DNA of 64,000 nucleotides from CAWEFA01 sp963851385 (GTDB lineage Bacteria; Bacteroidota; Bacteroidia; Bacteroidales; DTGW01), in contig CAWKPE010000001.1 of assembly GCA_963851385.1 (NCBI GenBank), forward strand, positions 43,677 through 107,676. The letters run 5' to 3'. Shown here piece by piece: positions 8,217 through 16,800 of the stretch. Below the pieces are notes generated by a model. That model saw only the letters and a list, made by a program, of their open reading frames with translations, was not told where the DNA came from and did not search any database. Numbering within the stretch: position 1 is the stretch's first letter; each line of letters starts with the position of its first letter. The position numbers and the translations under genes were made by a program.

Positions 8217-9005
8217 ATGCTCATGAAAAACCCTAAGAAATTTCAGCTGCAAATTTATTTACTTTTAGCTTTCTCCATTTTTCTTGGTTCATGCATTTCG
8301 CAGCGTAATGTTACTTTACTCCAGGATAAATCTGTGGAATTGACAAGTAGTTACGAAAATAAAAAAATGACTACTTATCATATTCAAACCGGAGATCATC
8401 TTTATATAAGAATTTATAGTGTTGATCCAAAAACCAGCAAATTTTTTCAAACAGATTTGCCATCTCTTATGAACCCGACATATCTTTATCTCAACAGCTA
8501 CGTTGTTGACGAACAGGGATATATTAGTTTTTCATTCATCGATAAAATGTATGTTAAAGGATTAACAGTGGAAGAAGTAAAAAACCAGCTTCAAAAATCA
8601 GTCAATGATTATTTTAAGGAAGCAACTGTTGTATTGAGACTTGTGGATTACCAGGTTGCTGTGCTTGGAGAAGTAAATGCGCCAGGCAATTTTACCATTG
8701 ATAAGGACCAGATAAATATTTTCCAGGCTATTAGTATGGCCGGTGGTTTTAAAGATTTTGCAAATCTCAAAAAAGTCAAACTCGTGCGACAAACATTAAA
8801 AGGATCCGATGTTTTTATTCTTGACATAACAAAACGAGATATTCTTCAAAGTGATTATTTTTATTTAATGCCTAACGATATTTTATACATTCAGCCCCTT
8901 AAAAGCAAATCGTTTGCTTTTGAAAAGTTCCCTTATGCAATTTTATTATCAATTGCTTCATTGACTCTTTCCGTCATGATATATCTTGACGTTCTCAAAA
9001 AGTAA
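8217..9005 (+). CDS. Polysaccharide export outer-membrane lipoprotein (Wza-like)
   Basis: A lipoprotein signal with lipobox LGSC (Cys26) leads into a Poly_export domain (YHIQTGDHLYIRIYSVDP, residues about 58-75) followed by SLBB-type strands (VAVLGEVNAPGNFTIDKDQINIFQAISMAGG, read in parts from about residue 145). A last hydrophobic helix (FPYAILLSIASLTLSVMIYL) matches the C-terminal helix of Wza-type channels. Wza oligomers form the outer-membrane tunnel for capsule or exopolysaccharide. The 262-residue size fits the shorter Bacteroidota form. It is directly followed by the Wzc-like partner gene. The start could equally be the Met at residue 3. Confidence 0.92.
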   Translation: MLMKNPKKFQLQIYLLLAFSIFLGSCISQRNVTLLQDKSVELTSSYENKKMTTYHIQTGDHLYIRIYSVDPKTSKFFQTDLPSLMNPTYLYLNSYVVDEQGYISFSFIDKMYVKGLTVEEVKNQLQKSVNDYFKEATVVLRLVDYQVAVLGEVNAPGNFTIDKDQINIFQAISMAGGFKDFANLKKVKLVRQTLKGSDVFILDITKRDILQSDYFYLMPNDILYIQPLKSKSFAFEKFPYAILLSIASLTLSVMIYLDVLKK

Positions 9006-9048
9006 TAATTCATTCCCAGATTTCTAAAACATCAAAGAAAGACAAGTT

Positions 9049-11484
9049 ATGGAAACGGAGCAAAATTTATCAATCCAGGAAACGCCGGATCTAAAGGAAA
9101 TTTTTCTTAAGCTCAAACATTACTGGAAGGCTATATTATTGTGCTTTTTTATAGCTTTTACCATTGCTATAATAATTTCTCATTACACCAAACCTTTATA
9201 TGAAGTATCTGCCTCGTTACTTGTAAAAAAAGAAAAACCTCTCATTGATCTGCAAAATTCTCCATTAATTGAAAATATTGACGAACAATACGAGGTTAAA
9301 AATGAAATTGAAATTCTTAAAGCTGCACAAATTACTGAAAGAGCATTATCAAGATTAAATTTTGGAATTTCATATTTCCAAAAAATCCCGTTCTCAATGC
9401 TCGAGATATATAAACATTCGCCATTTATAATTATTCCTGACAGTTCAATATCACAGCCAACGGATGCATTATTTAAAGTTGTTTTCTTGTCAGATTCTAC
9501 CTATTGTCTTTCGGCTGATTTTGCTGATATTCAACTGAGAAATTTATACTCCCAGGAAGCATCAGGATATTTGGAACATTACCGTTTCAAAGGTAATTTT
9601 AAATGCAATATTTCAGCAAGGTCGGATAAGTTTTCATTTGTACTCAAGACAAAAAATTCTCGGCTTATTAATAAATATGTAATAGGGAAAACTTATTTTT
9701 TTTCAATACGTTCCAAGGAGAGCCTTATTCGTGAATATAGAAATTACGATATTGCCGATTTTCGCAATTCAACTGTTATAAAAGTTACATCCAGGGGAAA
9801 TAACATTGATAAAATTGTTGATTTTCTAAATACATTGTGTGAAGTATATTTGGATAAATCTGTTGAAAAAAAATACATATCTTCTGCCAATACAATCAAT
9901 TTTATTCAAAACCAGCTTTTCGATGTGGCTGATTCTTTAAAATACTCCGAAAATAAGCTCCAGGAATTTCAATCGACTAATAAAATAATGAACATGGATT
10001 TTCAATCGCAACAGGTATTTGTAGCGCTTGATAATCTACAAAACCGGAAAGCAGAACTATTAACAAAACAAAAGTACTTTCTCTACTTAAAAAACTTCCT
10101 GGAAAAAAATGATGACGTTAAAAATTTTATCGCGCCTTCGGCAATTGGTATCGATGATGTCATTTTAAACAGCATGATGAATGAGCTTGTTAATGTGCTA
10201 AACGACAGGGCTGAAATAACCAGTAATGTAAAAAAAGAAAATCCTTATGTATCATCTTATGATACCAGAGTCGAAAACCTTAAAAAATCTGTATGTGAGA
10301 ATGTCAATAATCTTATTGACGCGTCTAACATTTCTATTAAGGAAATTGACGATCGATTAAACATGCTTTCATATCAGGCAAGCAAATTACCAGAAAAACA
10401 AAAAGAATTATTTGGTTTTGAAAGGCTTTATAAATTAAATGATGACTTATATACATACCTGCTTACAAAACGAAGTGATATACAAATTTCGAAAGCTGCC
10501 TTATTGCCTGATAACGAAGTGATAAATGAAGCAAACTCAAGGGATGCAGTACTTGTGGCACCCCTGATACGTAAAAACATTCTTATTGCTTTGTTACTTG
10601 GACTTGGCATACCCATCTTAATAATTTTGCTTAAAGATTACTTTAGTGAGAGAATCCGCGAGATAAAAGATATAGAAAAATCATCTGATTACACGATACT
10701 CGGACATATTGTCCATGACAAATCATCTTATTTCATTCCTGTATTTGATGATTCTAAATCGCTTATAGCAGAATCTTTCAGATCAATCAGGACGAATTTT
10801 CAATTTATTGCACCGATAAATGAAAAGCATACTATTTTAATAACTTCCTCTATGATGGATGAAGGGAAAAGTTTCACCAGTATCAATTTGGCTGCCAGCT
10901 TTGCATTATTTGGGAAAAGAACTGCCCTTTTGTGCTTCGATTTACGAAAACCATTGCAAAATATACCTTTTTCACTGACCAATAACAAAGGTATCAGTAC
11001 TTATCTTAGCGGGAACTGTGAAATTGAAAACATTATTCAAAGTACTCCAAATGAAAATTTAAATATCATTCTTCCTGGTCCATTACCTCCCAATCCCAAT
11101 GAACTTATTGCTTCGTCACGAACAAGTGAAATGATTTCAACTCTTAAAAACTGGTTCGATTATATTGTAATAGATACTCCGCCTGTTGGTATGGTTGCAG
11201 ATGCAATGTTGTTGTTAAATTATAGCAACGTGAATTTGTTCATGGTAAGACATAATAAGACATTGAAAAATATCTTCCAGCACATTATGAATACATTTAA
11301 AAAAAGAAATATTCCAAATGTCAATATAATAGTAAATGACTTACCTGTTCCGCAAAACGGATACGGATACAATTATAATTATGGGTACAACTATGGCTAC
11401 GGATATTATAACAATGAGAAAAAGAATATACTGAACAGAATTTTTGAACCAAGGATTTTTAAAAGCAACCATAAAAAAACTTAA
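9049..11484 (+). CDS. Polysaccharide co-polymerase / BY-tyrosine kinase (Wzc-like)
   Basis: The N-terminal half is a Wzz-type domain with a membrane helix near residues 26-46, a long periplasmic coiled coil (residues about 270-480) and a second helix near 505-525. The C-terminal half is a BY-kinase: Walker A SSMMDEGKS (about 600-608), Walker A' LLCFDLRKP (about 627) and Walker B YIVIDTPPVG (about 705). A Tyr/Gly/Asn-rich tail (residues about 775-792) supplies autophosphorylation sites. Wzc-type proteins set polymer length and drive export through Wza by cycles of phosphorylation and oligomerisation. The gene directly follows the Wza-like gene and ends 1 base before the oppositely oriented ispG stop. 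Confidence 0.94.
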   Translation: METEQNLSIQETPDLKEIFLKLKHYWKAILLCFFIAFTIAIIISHYTKPLYEVSASLLVKKEKPLIDLQNSPLIENIDEQYEVKNEIEILKAAQITERALSRLNFGISYFQKIPFSMLEIYKHSPFIIIPDSSISQPTDALFKVVFLSDSTYCLSADFADIQLRNLYSQEASGYLEHYRFKGNFKCNISARSDKFSFVLKTKNSRLINKYVIGKTYFFSIRSKESLIREYRNYDIADFRNSTVIKVTSRGNNIDKIVDFLNTLCEVYLDKSVEKKYISSANTINFIQNQLFDVADSLKYSENKLQEFQSTNKIMNMDFQSQQVFVALDNLQNRKAELLTKQKYFLYLKNFLEKNDDVKNFIAPSAIGIDDVILNSMMNELVNVLNDRAEITSNVKKENPYVSSYDTRVENLKKSVCENVNNLIDASNISIKEIDDRLNMLSYQASKLPEKQKELFGFERLYKLNDDLYTYLLTKRSDIQISKAALLPDNEVINEANSRDAVLVAPLIRKNILIALLLGLGIPILIILLKDYFSERIREIKDIEKSSDYTILGHIVHDKSSYFIPVFDDSKSLIAESFRSIRTNFQFIAPINEKHTILITSSMMDEGKSFTSINLAASFALFGKRTALLCFDLRKPLQNIPFSLTNNKGISTYLSGNCEIENIIQSTPNENLNIILPGPLPPNPNELIASSRTSEMISTLKNWFDYIVIDTPPVGMVADAMLLLNYSNVNLFMVRHNKTLKNIFQHIMNTFKKRNIPNVNIIVNDLPVPQNGYGYNYNYGYNYGYGYYNNEKKNILNRIFEPRIFKSNHKKT

Positions 11485-11485
11485 A

Positions 11486-13360
11486 TCAAGGTTCTACATA
11501 ATCTCCGCTATCTTTTATAAGTTTGATTAGTTCGTCAACAGCTTTTTCGGAAGAAATATTTTTCTTAATGGCCAGTTTTCCTTTATAAAGTGTTATCTTT
11601 CCAATACCAGCCCCAACATATCCATAATCGGCATCAGCCATTTCACCAGGTCCGTTAACTAAACACCCCATGACAGCTATTTTAAGGTTTTTCAAATGTT
11701 TGGTCCGCTGTTTAATTCCAGCAGTTACCAATTGAATATCGAATAATGTTCTGCCACAAGAAGGGCACGAAATATACTCAGTCTTAGATATCCTGACCCT
11801 GCAGGCCTGTAATATATCAAATGAAGTGGAAATTATTTCAGCAGTTTTAATTGAGCCTTCATTCCTTATCCAAATACCATTAGAAAAGCCATCTATCAAA
11901 AGTGCGGCGATATCAGAAGCAGTTTTCACCTGAAATGAAGTAAGGGAATTCTCACAATAATTTCTATTTAATATTACCGGATTTTTAATATCATTCAGGA
12001 GTAGCTGATAGATAAGTGATCGTTGGTCCGCTACTCCATTTATATTAAATGTTTCAATTATTATGACCACATTTTTTTTGTTTTGCAATGTTTTCAAAAA
12101 ATTGCTTATGTCATCCATATTTGAAATTATCACAAAATTTAATTTAGGATGTTTGATTCCATAATAATTGAATTGTGCATCGGTATAAAGAGGGAAAATA
12201 TTGCTGTTGCTCCTTGCATACTTAAACCAATCATGCATATTCAAAATATATCTGAACTTGCCAGGCAGGTTGCTGAAATCAGTTCCTGCATTTAAATAAA
12301 AATATTCAGGGATAAAATCCGTAATTTCATTTTCTGCATTGCCCTCATTCCAATCGGCTATAACAATTGGTAAATTTTTACCTCCAGTATTTTCAACAGC
12401 AATTGTATCCATTGTTTGGTAAACAAAAGGATTAACCCGGTTTGTTTGAACAACAGGAATATTCTGGGAATTTCTCCTATCTTTGAAGTATGCTACCAAT
12501 TCTTTTGCAACTGGTATTTCATCTTCCGGTTCTTCAGTAAGAGAAACGCGAATAGTATCACCAAGTCCATCGGCAAGCAAAGAGCCTATGCCCACAGATG
12601 ATCTAATTCGCCCTACCTCACCTTCACCTGCTTCAGTTACCCCTAAATGAAGCGGATAATTCATTCCTTCCTTTATCATTTTATTTACAAGTAACCTGTT
12701 GGCTTGCACCATAACTCTCGTATTGCTCGACTTCAATGAAACTACTACATTGTGAAAGTTCTCCGAATCACAAATTCTTAAAAATTCCATTGCCGACTCA
12801 ACCATTCCATCAGGTGTATCGCCATACTTGCTCATTATTCTATCGCTTAACGATCCGTGATTTACGCCAATTCGCAGTGCTGTCCCATTCTCTTTGCAAA
12901 TCTTAAAAAGTGAATTAAGCTTGCTGTGTATCTTTTCAAGTTCATTCCTGTATTCTTTCTCAGAAAAATCAACTTGCTCAAATTTTTTTTTATCAGAATA
13001 ATTACCGGGGTTTATCCTTACCTTTTCAACTAATGCGGCTGCAATTTCGGCTATTTTATTATTAAAATGAACATCGGCAATTAGTAGAACCATATAGCCA
13101 CGCTTTTTTAATTCCGTTTTTATCGAAGCCAGATTTTCAGCTTCACGCATGCCAGGTGTAGTTATACGCACATAATCAGCACCTGCTTTTGCAATTCGTA
13201 TACATTGCTCAACAGTTGAATTTGTGTCAAGTGTATTTGTAGTGGTCATGCTTTGGATGCGAACAGGATATGATCCTCCCATTGGTAAACCACCAATATT
13301 TACTACTCTGGTTAAAAACCTGGAATATGAAAAAAGATCGTTACAATATTTAAAATCCAT
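11486..13360 (-). CDS. ispG: 4-hydroxy-3-methylbut-2-enyl diphosphate synthase (long-form IspG/GcpE)
   Basis: IspG reduces methylerythritol cyclodiphosphate to HMBPP in the MEP isoprenoid pathway. The TIM-barrel half starts with VNIGGLPMGG and RIQSMTTTNTLDT; the C-terminal iron-sulfur half holds CPSCGRTLFD and GCLVNGPGE, which supply the three 4Fe-4S ligands. At 624 residues it is the long form with a large insert between the halves (residues about 290-510), as in plants, Chlamydia and Bacteroidota. ATG at 13360 is chosen because the preceding 28 codons upstream have no family match. It lies 136 bases downstream of the DapF-like gene. Confidence 0.95.
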   Translation of the reverse strand: MDFKYCNDLFSYSRFLTRVVNIGGLPMGGSYPVRIQSMTTTNTLDTNSTVEQCIRIAKAGADYVRITTPGMREAENLASIKTELKKRGYMVLLIADVHFNNKIAEIAAALVEKVRINPGNYSDKKKFEQVDFSEKEYRNELEKIHSKLNSLFKICKENGTALRIGVNHGSLSDRIMSKYGDTPDGMVESAMEFLRICDSENFHNVVVSLKSSNTRVMVQANRLLVNKMIKEGMNYPLHLGVTEAGEGEVGRIRSSVGIGSLLADGLGDTIRVSLTEEPEDEIPVAKELVAYFKDRRNSQNIPVVQTNRVNPFVYQTMDTIAVENTGGKNLPIVIADWNEGNAENEITDFIPEYFYLNAGTDFSNLPGKFRYILNMHDWFKYARSNSNIFPLYTDAQFNYYGIKHPKLNFVIISNMDDISNFLKTLQNKKNVVIIIETFNINGVADQRSLIYQLLLNDIKNPVILNRNYCENSLTSFQVKTASDIAALLIDGFSNGIWIRNEGSIKTAEIISTSFDILQACRVRISKTEYISCPSCGRTLFDIQLVTAGIKQRTKHLKNLKIAVMGCLVNGPGEMADADYGYVGAGIGKITLYKGKLAIKKNISSEKAVDELIKLIKDSGDYVEP

Positions 13361-13496
13361 CAATTGGAAATAAAATATTTCAAAACTAAAAATAAATGTT
13401 GAAACTACTTTATCTTGTTTTTTGATAGCGACAAATTGAAGCAAGAATGATGAAAATTTAATTAGCTGGGTTCATTTTAAATTTAAAACATAATAA

Positions 13497-14357
13497 CTAA
13501 ATATCTTCAAGTAATTCGTCATTTAAATATCCTTCCGCTATTTGTCTCACTTTACCGCAAAGTGTAAGGTTCCATTCATCATCAAGTTTTATTTTTAATT
13601 TTCCACCGGGCATAATGATTGTAACTTCATTTTTCACCATGCCCTTTTTCTTCAATACACAGGCTACGGCACATGACGAACTCCCGGATGCTAAGGTATA
13701 ACCTGCACCTCTTTCCCAGATTAAAATTTCAGCCTTGTTATTCGACAGCGGTTTGACAAACTGAACATTGATACGATTAGGAAACATAGGATGTACTTCA
13801 ATCTTGGGCCCATAATTCAGCACCTCATCAACATTTAATTTATCGCAAATTATTACACAATGAGGATTTCCCACCGATACACAATTAACTAAAAACCTTC
13901 TGTCTTCAATAGTTAACGGATAATCCAGGCATTCAGGCAAGTCGCATGTTACGGGCACTTCCGCACTTTTAAATGTTGCCTTGCCCATTTCAATAGTCAA
14001 TAACTCAGCTTTAGAATCTTTCTCTTTATCAATAGTTGCTTTTACAACGCCTCCTAATGTTTCAATGGTAAATTGCTTTTCCCTCGTGTATTTATAATCA
14101 TAAACATACTTGCTAAAGATACGCAGTCCATTCCCGCTTTTTTCAGCTTCTGAACCGTCAGGATTATAAATACGCAAACCAAAATCAGCTTTTTCTGATG
14201 GAACTAGCAGCAGAATACCATCAGAACCAATTCCATAATGTACGTCGCAAATATGTTTTATTGATTTTTCGTTAATTTTAAAATTGATATCCGAAGCATC
14301 GAAAATTAGATAATCGTTTCCCAAACCATGCGACTTGACAAAAAAGTTTTTTTGCAT
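13497..14357 (-). CDS. DapF-family epimerase homologue lacking both catalytic cysteines
   Basis: The fold is clearly that of diaminopimelate epimerase: FFVKSHGLGNDYLIFD at the start, YNPDGSEAEKSGNGLRIF, GNPHCVII, NRINVQFV and IWERGAGYTLASGSSSC. Yet the two catalytic cysteines of DapF are both serine here (Ser74 in SGNG, Ser224 in ASGSSS), and the Glu that normally follows ERGxG is Tyr220. The length (286) is normal and the rest of the binding site is well kept, so this is a variant, not a wreck. It may act on a different substrate or through a different mechanism. Annotation as DapF should be treated with care. It lies upstream of ispG on the same strand. Confidence 0.75.
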   Translation of the reverse strand: MQKNFFVKSHGLGNDYLIFDASDINFKINEKSIKHICDVHYGIGSDGILLLVPSEKADFGLRIYNPDGSEAEKSGNGLRIFSKYVYDYKYTREKQFTIETLGGVVKATIDKEKDSKAELLTIEMGKATFKSAEVPVTCDLPECLDYPLTIEDRRFLVNCVSVGNPHCVIICDKLNVDEVLNYGPKIEVHPMFPNRINVQFVKPLSNNKAEILIWERGAGYTLASGSSSCAVACVLKKKGMVKNEVTIIMPGGKLKIKLDDEWNLTLCGKVRQIAEGYLNDELLEDI

Positions 14358-14460
14358 ATTAATTTTTGATGAATATTGAACCTTCTAATCCAAAAGCAAA
14401 AGTAACAAAGCCAAAAAGAAATTTGGGGATTATAAATGAAATTATCATAAAATTTTAAAA

Positions 14461-14496
14461 ATAAAAAAACCGGCTATATAATGTCTATAAAGCCGG
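14461..14496 (-). terminator. Rho-independent terminator
   Basis: Arms at 14470-14480 and 14486-14496 pair over 11 positions with one mismatch and a five-base loop. On the minus strand the stem is followed by seven T residues. It lies 45 bases after the stop of the DUF4412-like gene and ends that transcript before the dapF-like gene. Confidence 0.85.
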
Positions 14497-14540
14497 CGAC
14501 CATTCATGTATTTGGTTTTAAGGGTTGCCTTGACGGCAGT

Positions 14541-15191
14541 TTATATCGAAAATAGTTTGTAATCTGAAGGTATCCGGAACATAGCAGAATCTATTGCCTT
14601 CCTATCAATTTGCAAAACAGAAGTGCGATTCTTTTCATCCCGTACAAGGTTTCTTTCAACAGACAACATCGGGAAAAAACCCTGCGATTGGGGAATTTGG
14701 TTAAAAAACTCCCAACTTAATTCTGTCTGGTTTAATACTCTTACCATTTTTTCAAAGAAATCAAAATTGTTTTGGGTTACCCAGTATGATATTTCAGTAT
14801 TTTTTTCCTTGTTTTTTACTCTCCACTGAAAACACTTTGTTCCATTAATAAGTTTGAAATTGGAAGATTTAAGAATTGTATACTGAGATTCATTATTAGT
14901 TTCCTGTGATTTCCTTTTTAGTCTTGTGTAAAGCTTTTTTGCGGGATCAACAACATATACTTCTTCATTTGAAGTATTGATGATATATACATTTTGAAGT
15001 AGTTTCTTAGAATTAAATTTTTCAATACGAATTTTACCATCGGAAACATAATATGTATAGAATGCCGTATCATAGCATGATTCCTTAACCAGTAAAATAC
15101 TGCCTTCAAAACCTCCTGCTTTCGAAAAAAAAGGCAAAAGAACTAATGCCACAAGAAAAAAATATTTTCTAATTTGACCTTTCATTCTCAT
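14541..15191 (-). CDS. Secreted DUF4412-like protein
   Basis: A signal peptide (residues about 1-25, ending in FFSKAGG) precedes a beta-rich domain that resembles the LolA-like/DUF4412 family: GKIRIEKFNSKKLLQNVYIINTSNEEVYVVDPAKKLYTRL reads as the typical early strands. No catalytic residues are evident. The family is periplasmic or outer-membrane linked, of unknown role. It is a single gene with its own terminator, oriented away from yraN. The start ATG at 15191 is used; a second ATG two codons later is equally possible. Confidence 0.6.
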   Translation of the reverse strand: MRMKGQIRKYFFLVALVLLPFFSKAGGFEGSILLVKESCYDTAFYTYYVSDGKIRIEKFNSKKLLQNVYIINTSNEEVYVVDPAKKLYTRLKRKSQETNNESQYTILKSSNFKLINGTKCFQWRVKNKEKNTEISYWVTQNNFDFFEKMVRVLNQTELSWEFFNQIPQSQGFFPMLSVERNLVRDEKNRTSVLQIDRKAIDSAMFRIPSDYKLFSI

Positions 15192-15339
15192 AATTTTTTG
15201 TAATGTTAAATTAATTTTATATCATATATACGCTATTTCAGTACTTTACGTTAATTTTATTTTATGAAAGAACCATTCGTTATGACGAACTGATTAAAAA
15301 TTTAGGCATAGAAATTTTTTATCCGCCAAATTCTATTTT

Positions 15340-15708
15340 ATGATGACAGAAAGCAAAAAAACGGGAGCAACAGGAGAAGAAATTGCCGCAAATTATCTTG
15401 AAAAGAAAGGATATACTATTCTTTTCCGTAATTGGCGGTACATGCAGAAAGAATTGGATTTGGTGGCTCAATATAAAAATGAACTTATAATAATCGAAGT
15501 AAAAACCAGGATGATGGGAAGCCTTATTTCACCGCTTGAAGCAGTAAATCTAAAAAAACAGCGATTTATTATTACAGCAGCAAATGCATTTATTGAAAAA
15601 CATGATGTAAATTTAGATGTCCGCTTCGACATAATTACGGTAGTGTACAATTTTAATAATTACATTGTTGAGCATATTGAAAATGCCTTTTACCCGAAAG
15701 TTAGATGA
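15340..15708 (+). CDS. YraN family (UPF0102) endonuclease-like protein
   Basis: The protein matches the YraN/UPF0102 family: GEEIAANYLEKKGYTILFRNWRY, then ELDLVAQYKNELIIIEVKTR, which is the restriction-endonuclease-like core with the D-x(n)-E-x-K motif. The 122-residue length is standard. The cellular role is not settled; the family is often near DNA-processing genes. Two ATG codons open the frame (15340 and 15343). The next gene overlaps its stop by 4 bases (ATGA type), so the two are translationally coupled. Confidence 0.9.
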   Translation: MMTESKKTGATGEEIAANYLEKKGYTILFRNWRYMQKELDLVAQYKNELIIIEVKTRMMGSLISPLEAVNLKKQRFIITAANAFIEKHDVNLDVRFDIITVVYNFNNYIVEHIENAFYPKVR

Positions 15709-16073
15709 CAATGGACATTGAAAAACTCAGACAGTATTGCCTCTCAAAACCTGAAGTGACAGAAAGTTTCCCATTTGATGACGTGACTTTAGTTTTTAAA
15801 GTTTCTAATAAAATATTTGCCCTGGTAGATATTAGTGGTGATATAAGCATAAATTTGAAATGCAATCCTGAACTGGCGATTGATCTTAGAGAACGATATC
15901 CAGCAGTACAGCCCGGCTATCATATGAATAAAACTCACTGGAATACAGTAATAATTGACGGTTCAGTATCAGACAAACTTTTGAAAGAGTGGATTGAGCA
16001 TTCTTACTGGCTTGTTGTTTCTCAATTACCAAAAAAAATCAGACTAAAAATTGAAACAACTATTATTGATTAG
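15705..16073 (+). CDS. MmcQ/YjbR family DNA-binding-like protein
   Basis: The sequence has the MmcQ/YjbR (CyaY-like fold) pattern: LRQYCLSKPEVTESFPFD, then VFKVSNKIFALVDI, INLKCNPELAIDLRERYPAVQPGYHMNKTHWNTV and a final helix with SYWLVVSQLPKKIR. These proteins are small (about 120 residues) and thought to bind DNA through a double-wing-like fold, with unclear function. The start overlaps the yraN-like stop by 4 bases. ATG codons occur at 15705 and 15711. Confidence 0.88.
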   Translation: MTMDIEKLRQYCLSKPEVTESFPFDDVTLVFKVSNKIFALVDISGDISINLKCNPELAIDLRERYPAVQPGYHMNKTHWNTVIIDGSVSDKLLKEWIEHSYWLVVSQLPKKIRLKIETTIID

Positions 16074-16160
16074 TAAAAAATAAATCTTTGTTCTCTTTTT
16101 GATAGACCATACAAACAGTTGATTTTATTTTATATAGTTTAATAGATAAAAATTATTGAC

Positions 16161-16757
16161 ATGGAAAATAAAGTGCCTCCCAAGAGCAAAATGAATAGAC
16201 TTTTTGACTACTTTCTGCAAGGATTGCTTTATGTTGCACCAATACTTATTACGCTAAAAGTTATTTATGAAGTTTTTAAATTTGTAGATGGACTTATTGC
16301 GGAATATATCGAAAAATTGCTAAAGTTTAAAATCCCGGGGCTGGGATTGGTAATAATATTCTTTTTTATTGCTCTTGTTGGATATTATGGGCAAAAACTT
16401 GTCGCCAAACCGATAAAAGTAATTCTGGAGAAATTAATAAGTAAAGCCCCTATTATACAGGTAGTATATACTTCAATACGCGATTTCCTATCAGCATTTT
16501 TAGGAAAGGAAAAAAAATTCACACAACCTGTGATGGTGATGGTAAATAAAATAGCGCAACTTGAAAAAATTGGATTCCTTACAGCTACTGATTTATCTGA
16601 TTTGAATATAAAAGATAAAGTAGCAGTATATTTTCCTCATTCTTATAATTTTTCAGGCGAACTTTTTATTGTACCAAGCGAATTGGTCAGACCTCTTGAT
16701 ATTCATCCTGCCGAGGCGATGAAATTTATTGTTTCGGGTGGAGTATCAAAATTGTAG
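16161..16757 (+). CDS. DUF502 family inner-membrane protein
   Basis: Two hydrophobic helices (residues about 18-45 and 55-78) and the sequence GLLYVAPILITLKVIYEVFKFVDG are typical of the DUF502 family (about 200 residues). The C-terminal part holds FLTATDLSDLN, VAVYFPHSYNFSGELFIVPSE and the ending MKFIVSGGV, all family features. The function is unknown; homologues exist widely, including plants. It is followed after 43 bases by the large TTG-start gene on the same strand. Confidence 0.88.
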   Translation: MENKVPPKSKMNRLFDYFLQGLLYVAPILITLKVIYEVFKFVDGLIAEYIEKLLKFKIPGLGLVIIFFFIALVGYYGQKLVAKPIKVILEKLISKAPIIQVVYTSIRDFLSAFLGKEKKFTQPVMVMVNKIAQLEKIGFLTATDLSDLNIKDKVAVYFPHSYNFSGELFIVPSELVRPLDIHPAEAMKFIVSGGVSKL

Positions 16758-16800
16758 TTTCAAATTAGCTTTTAATTGTATCTACTAATTATAAAATATT

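Noticed and set aside
11340..11410. Short Tyr/Gly/Asn repeat as a possible separate element
   Set aside because: It is the normal Tyr-rich autophosphorylation tail of the BY-kinase.
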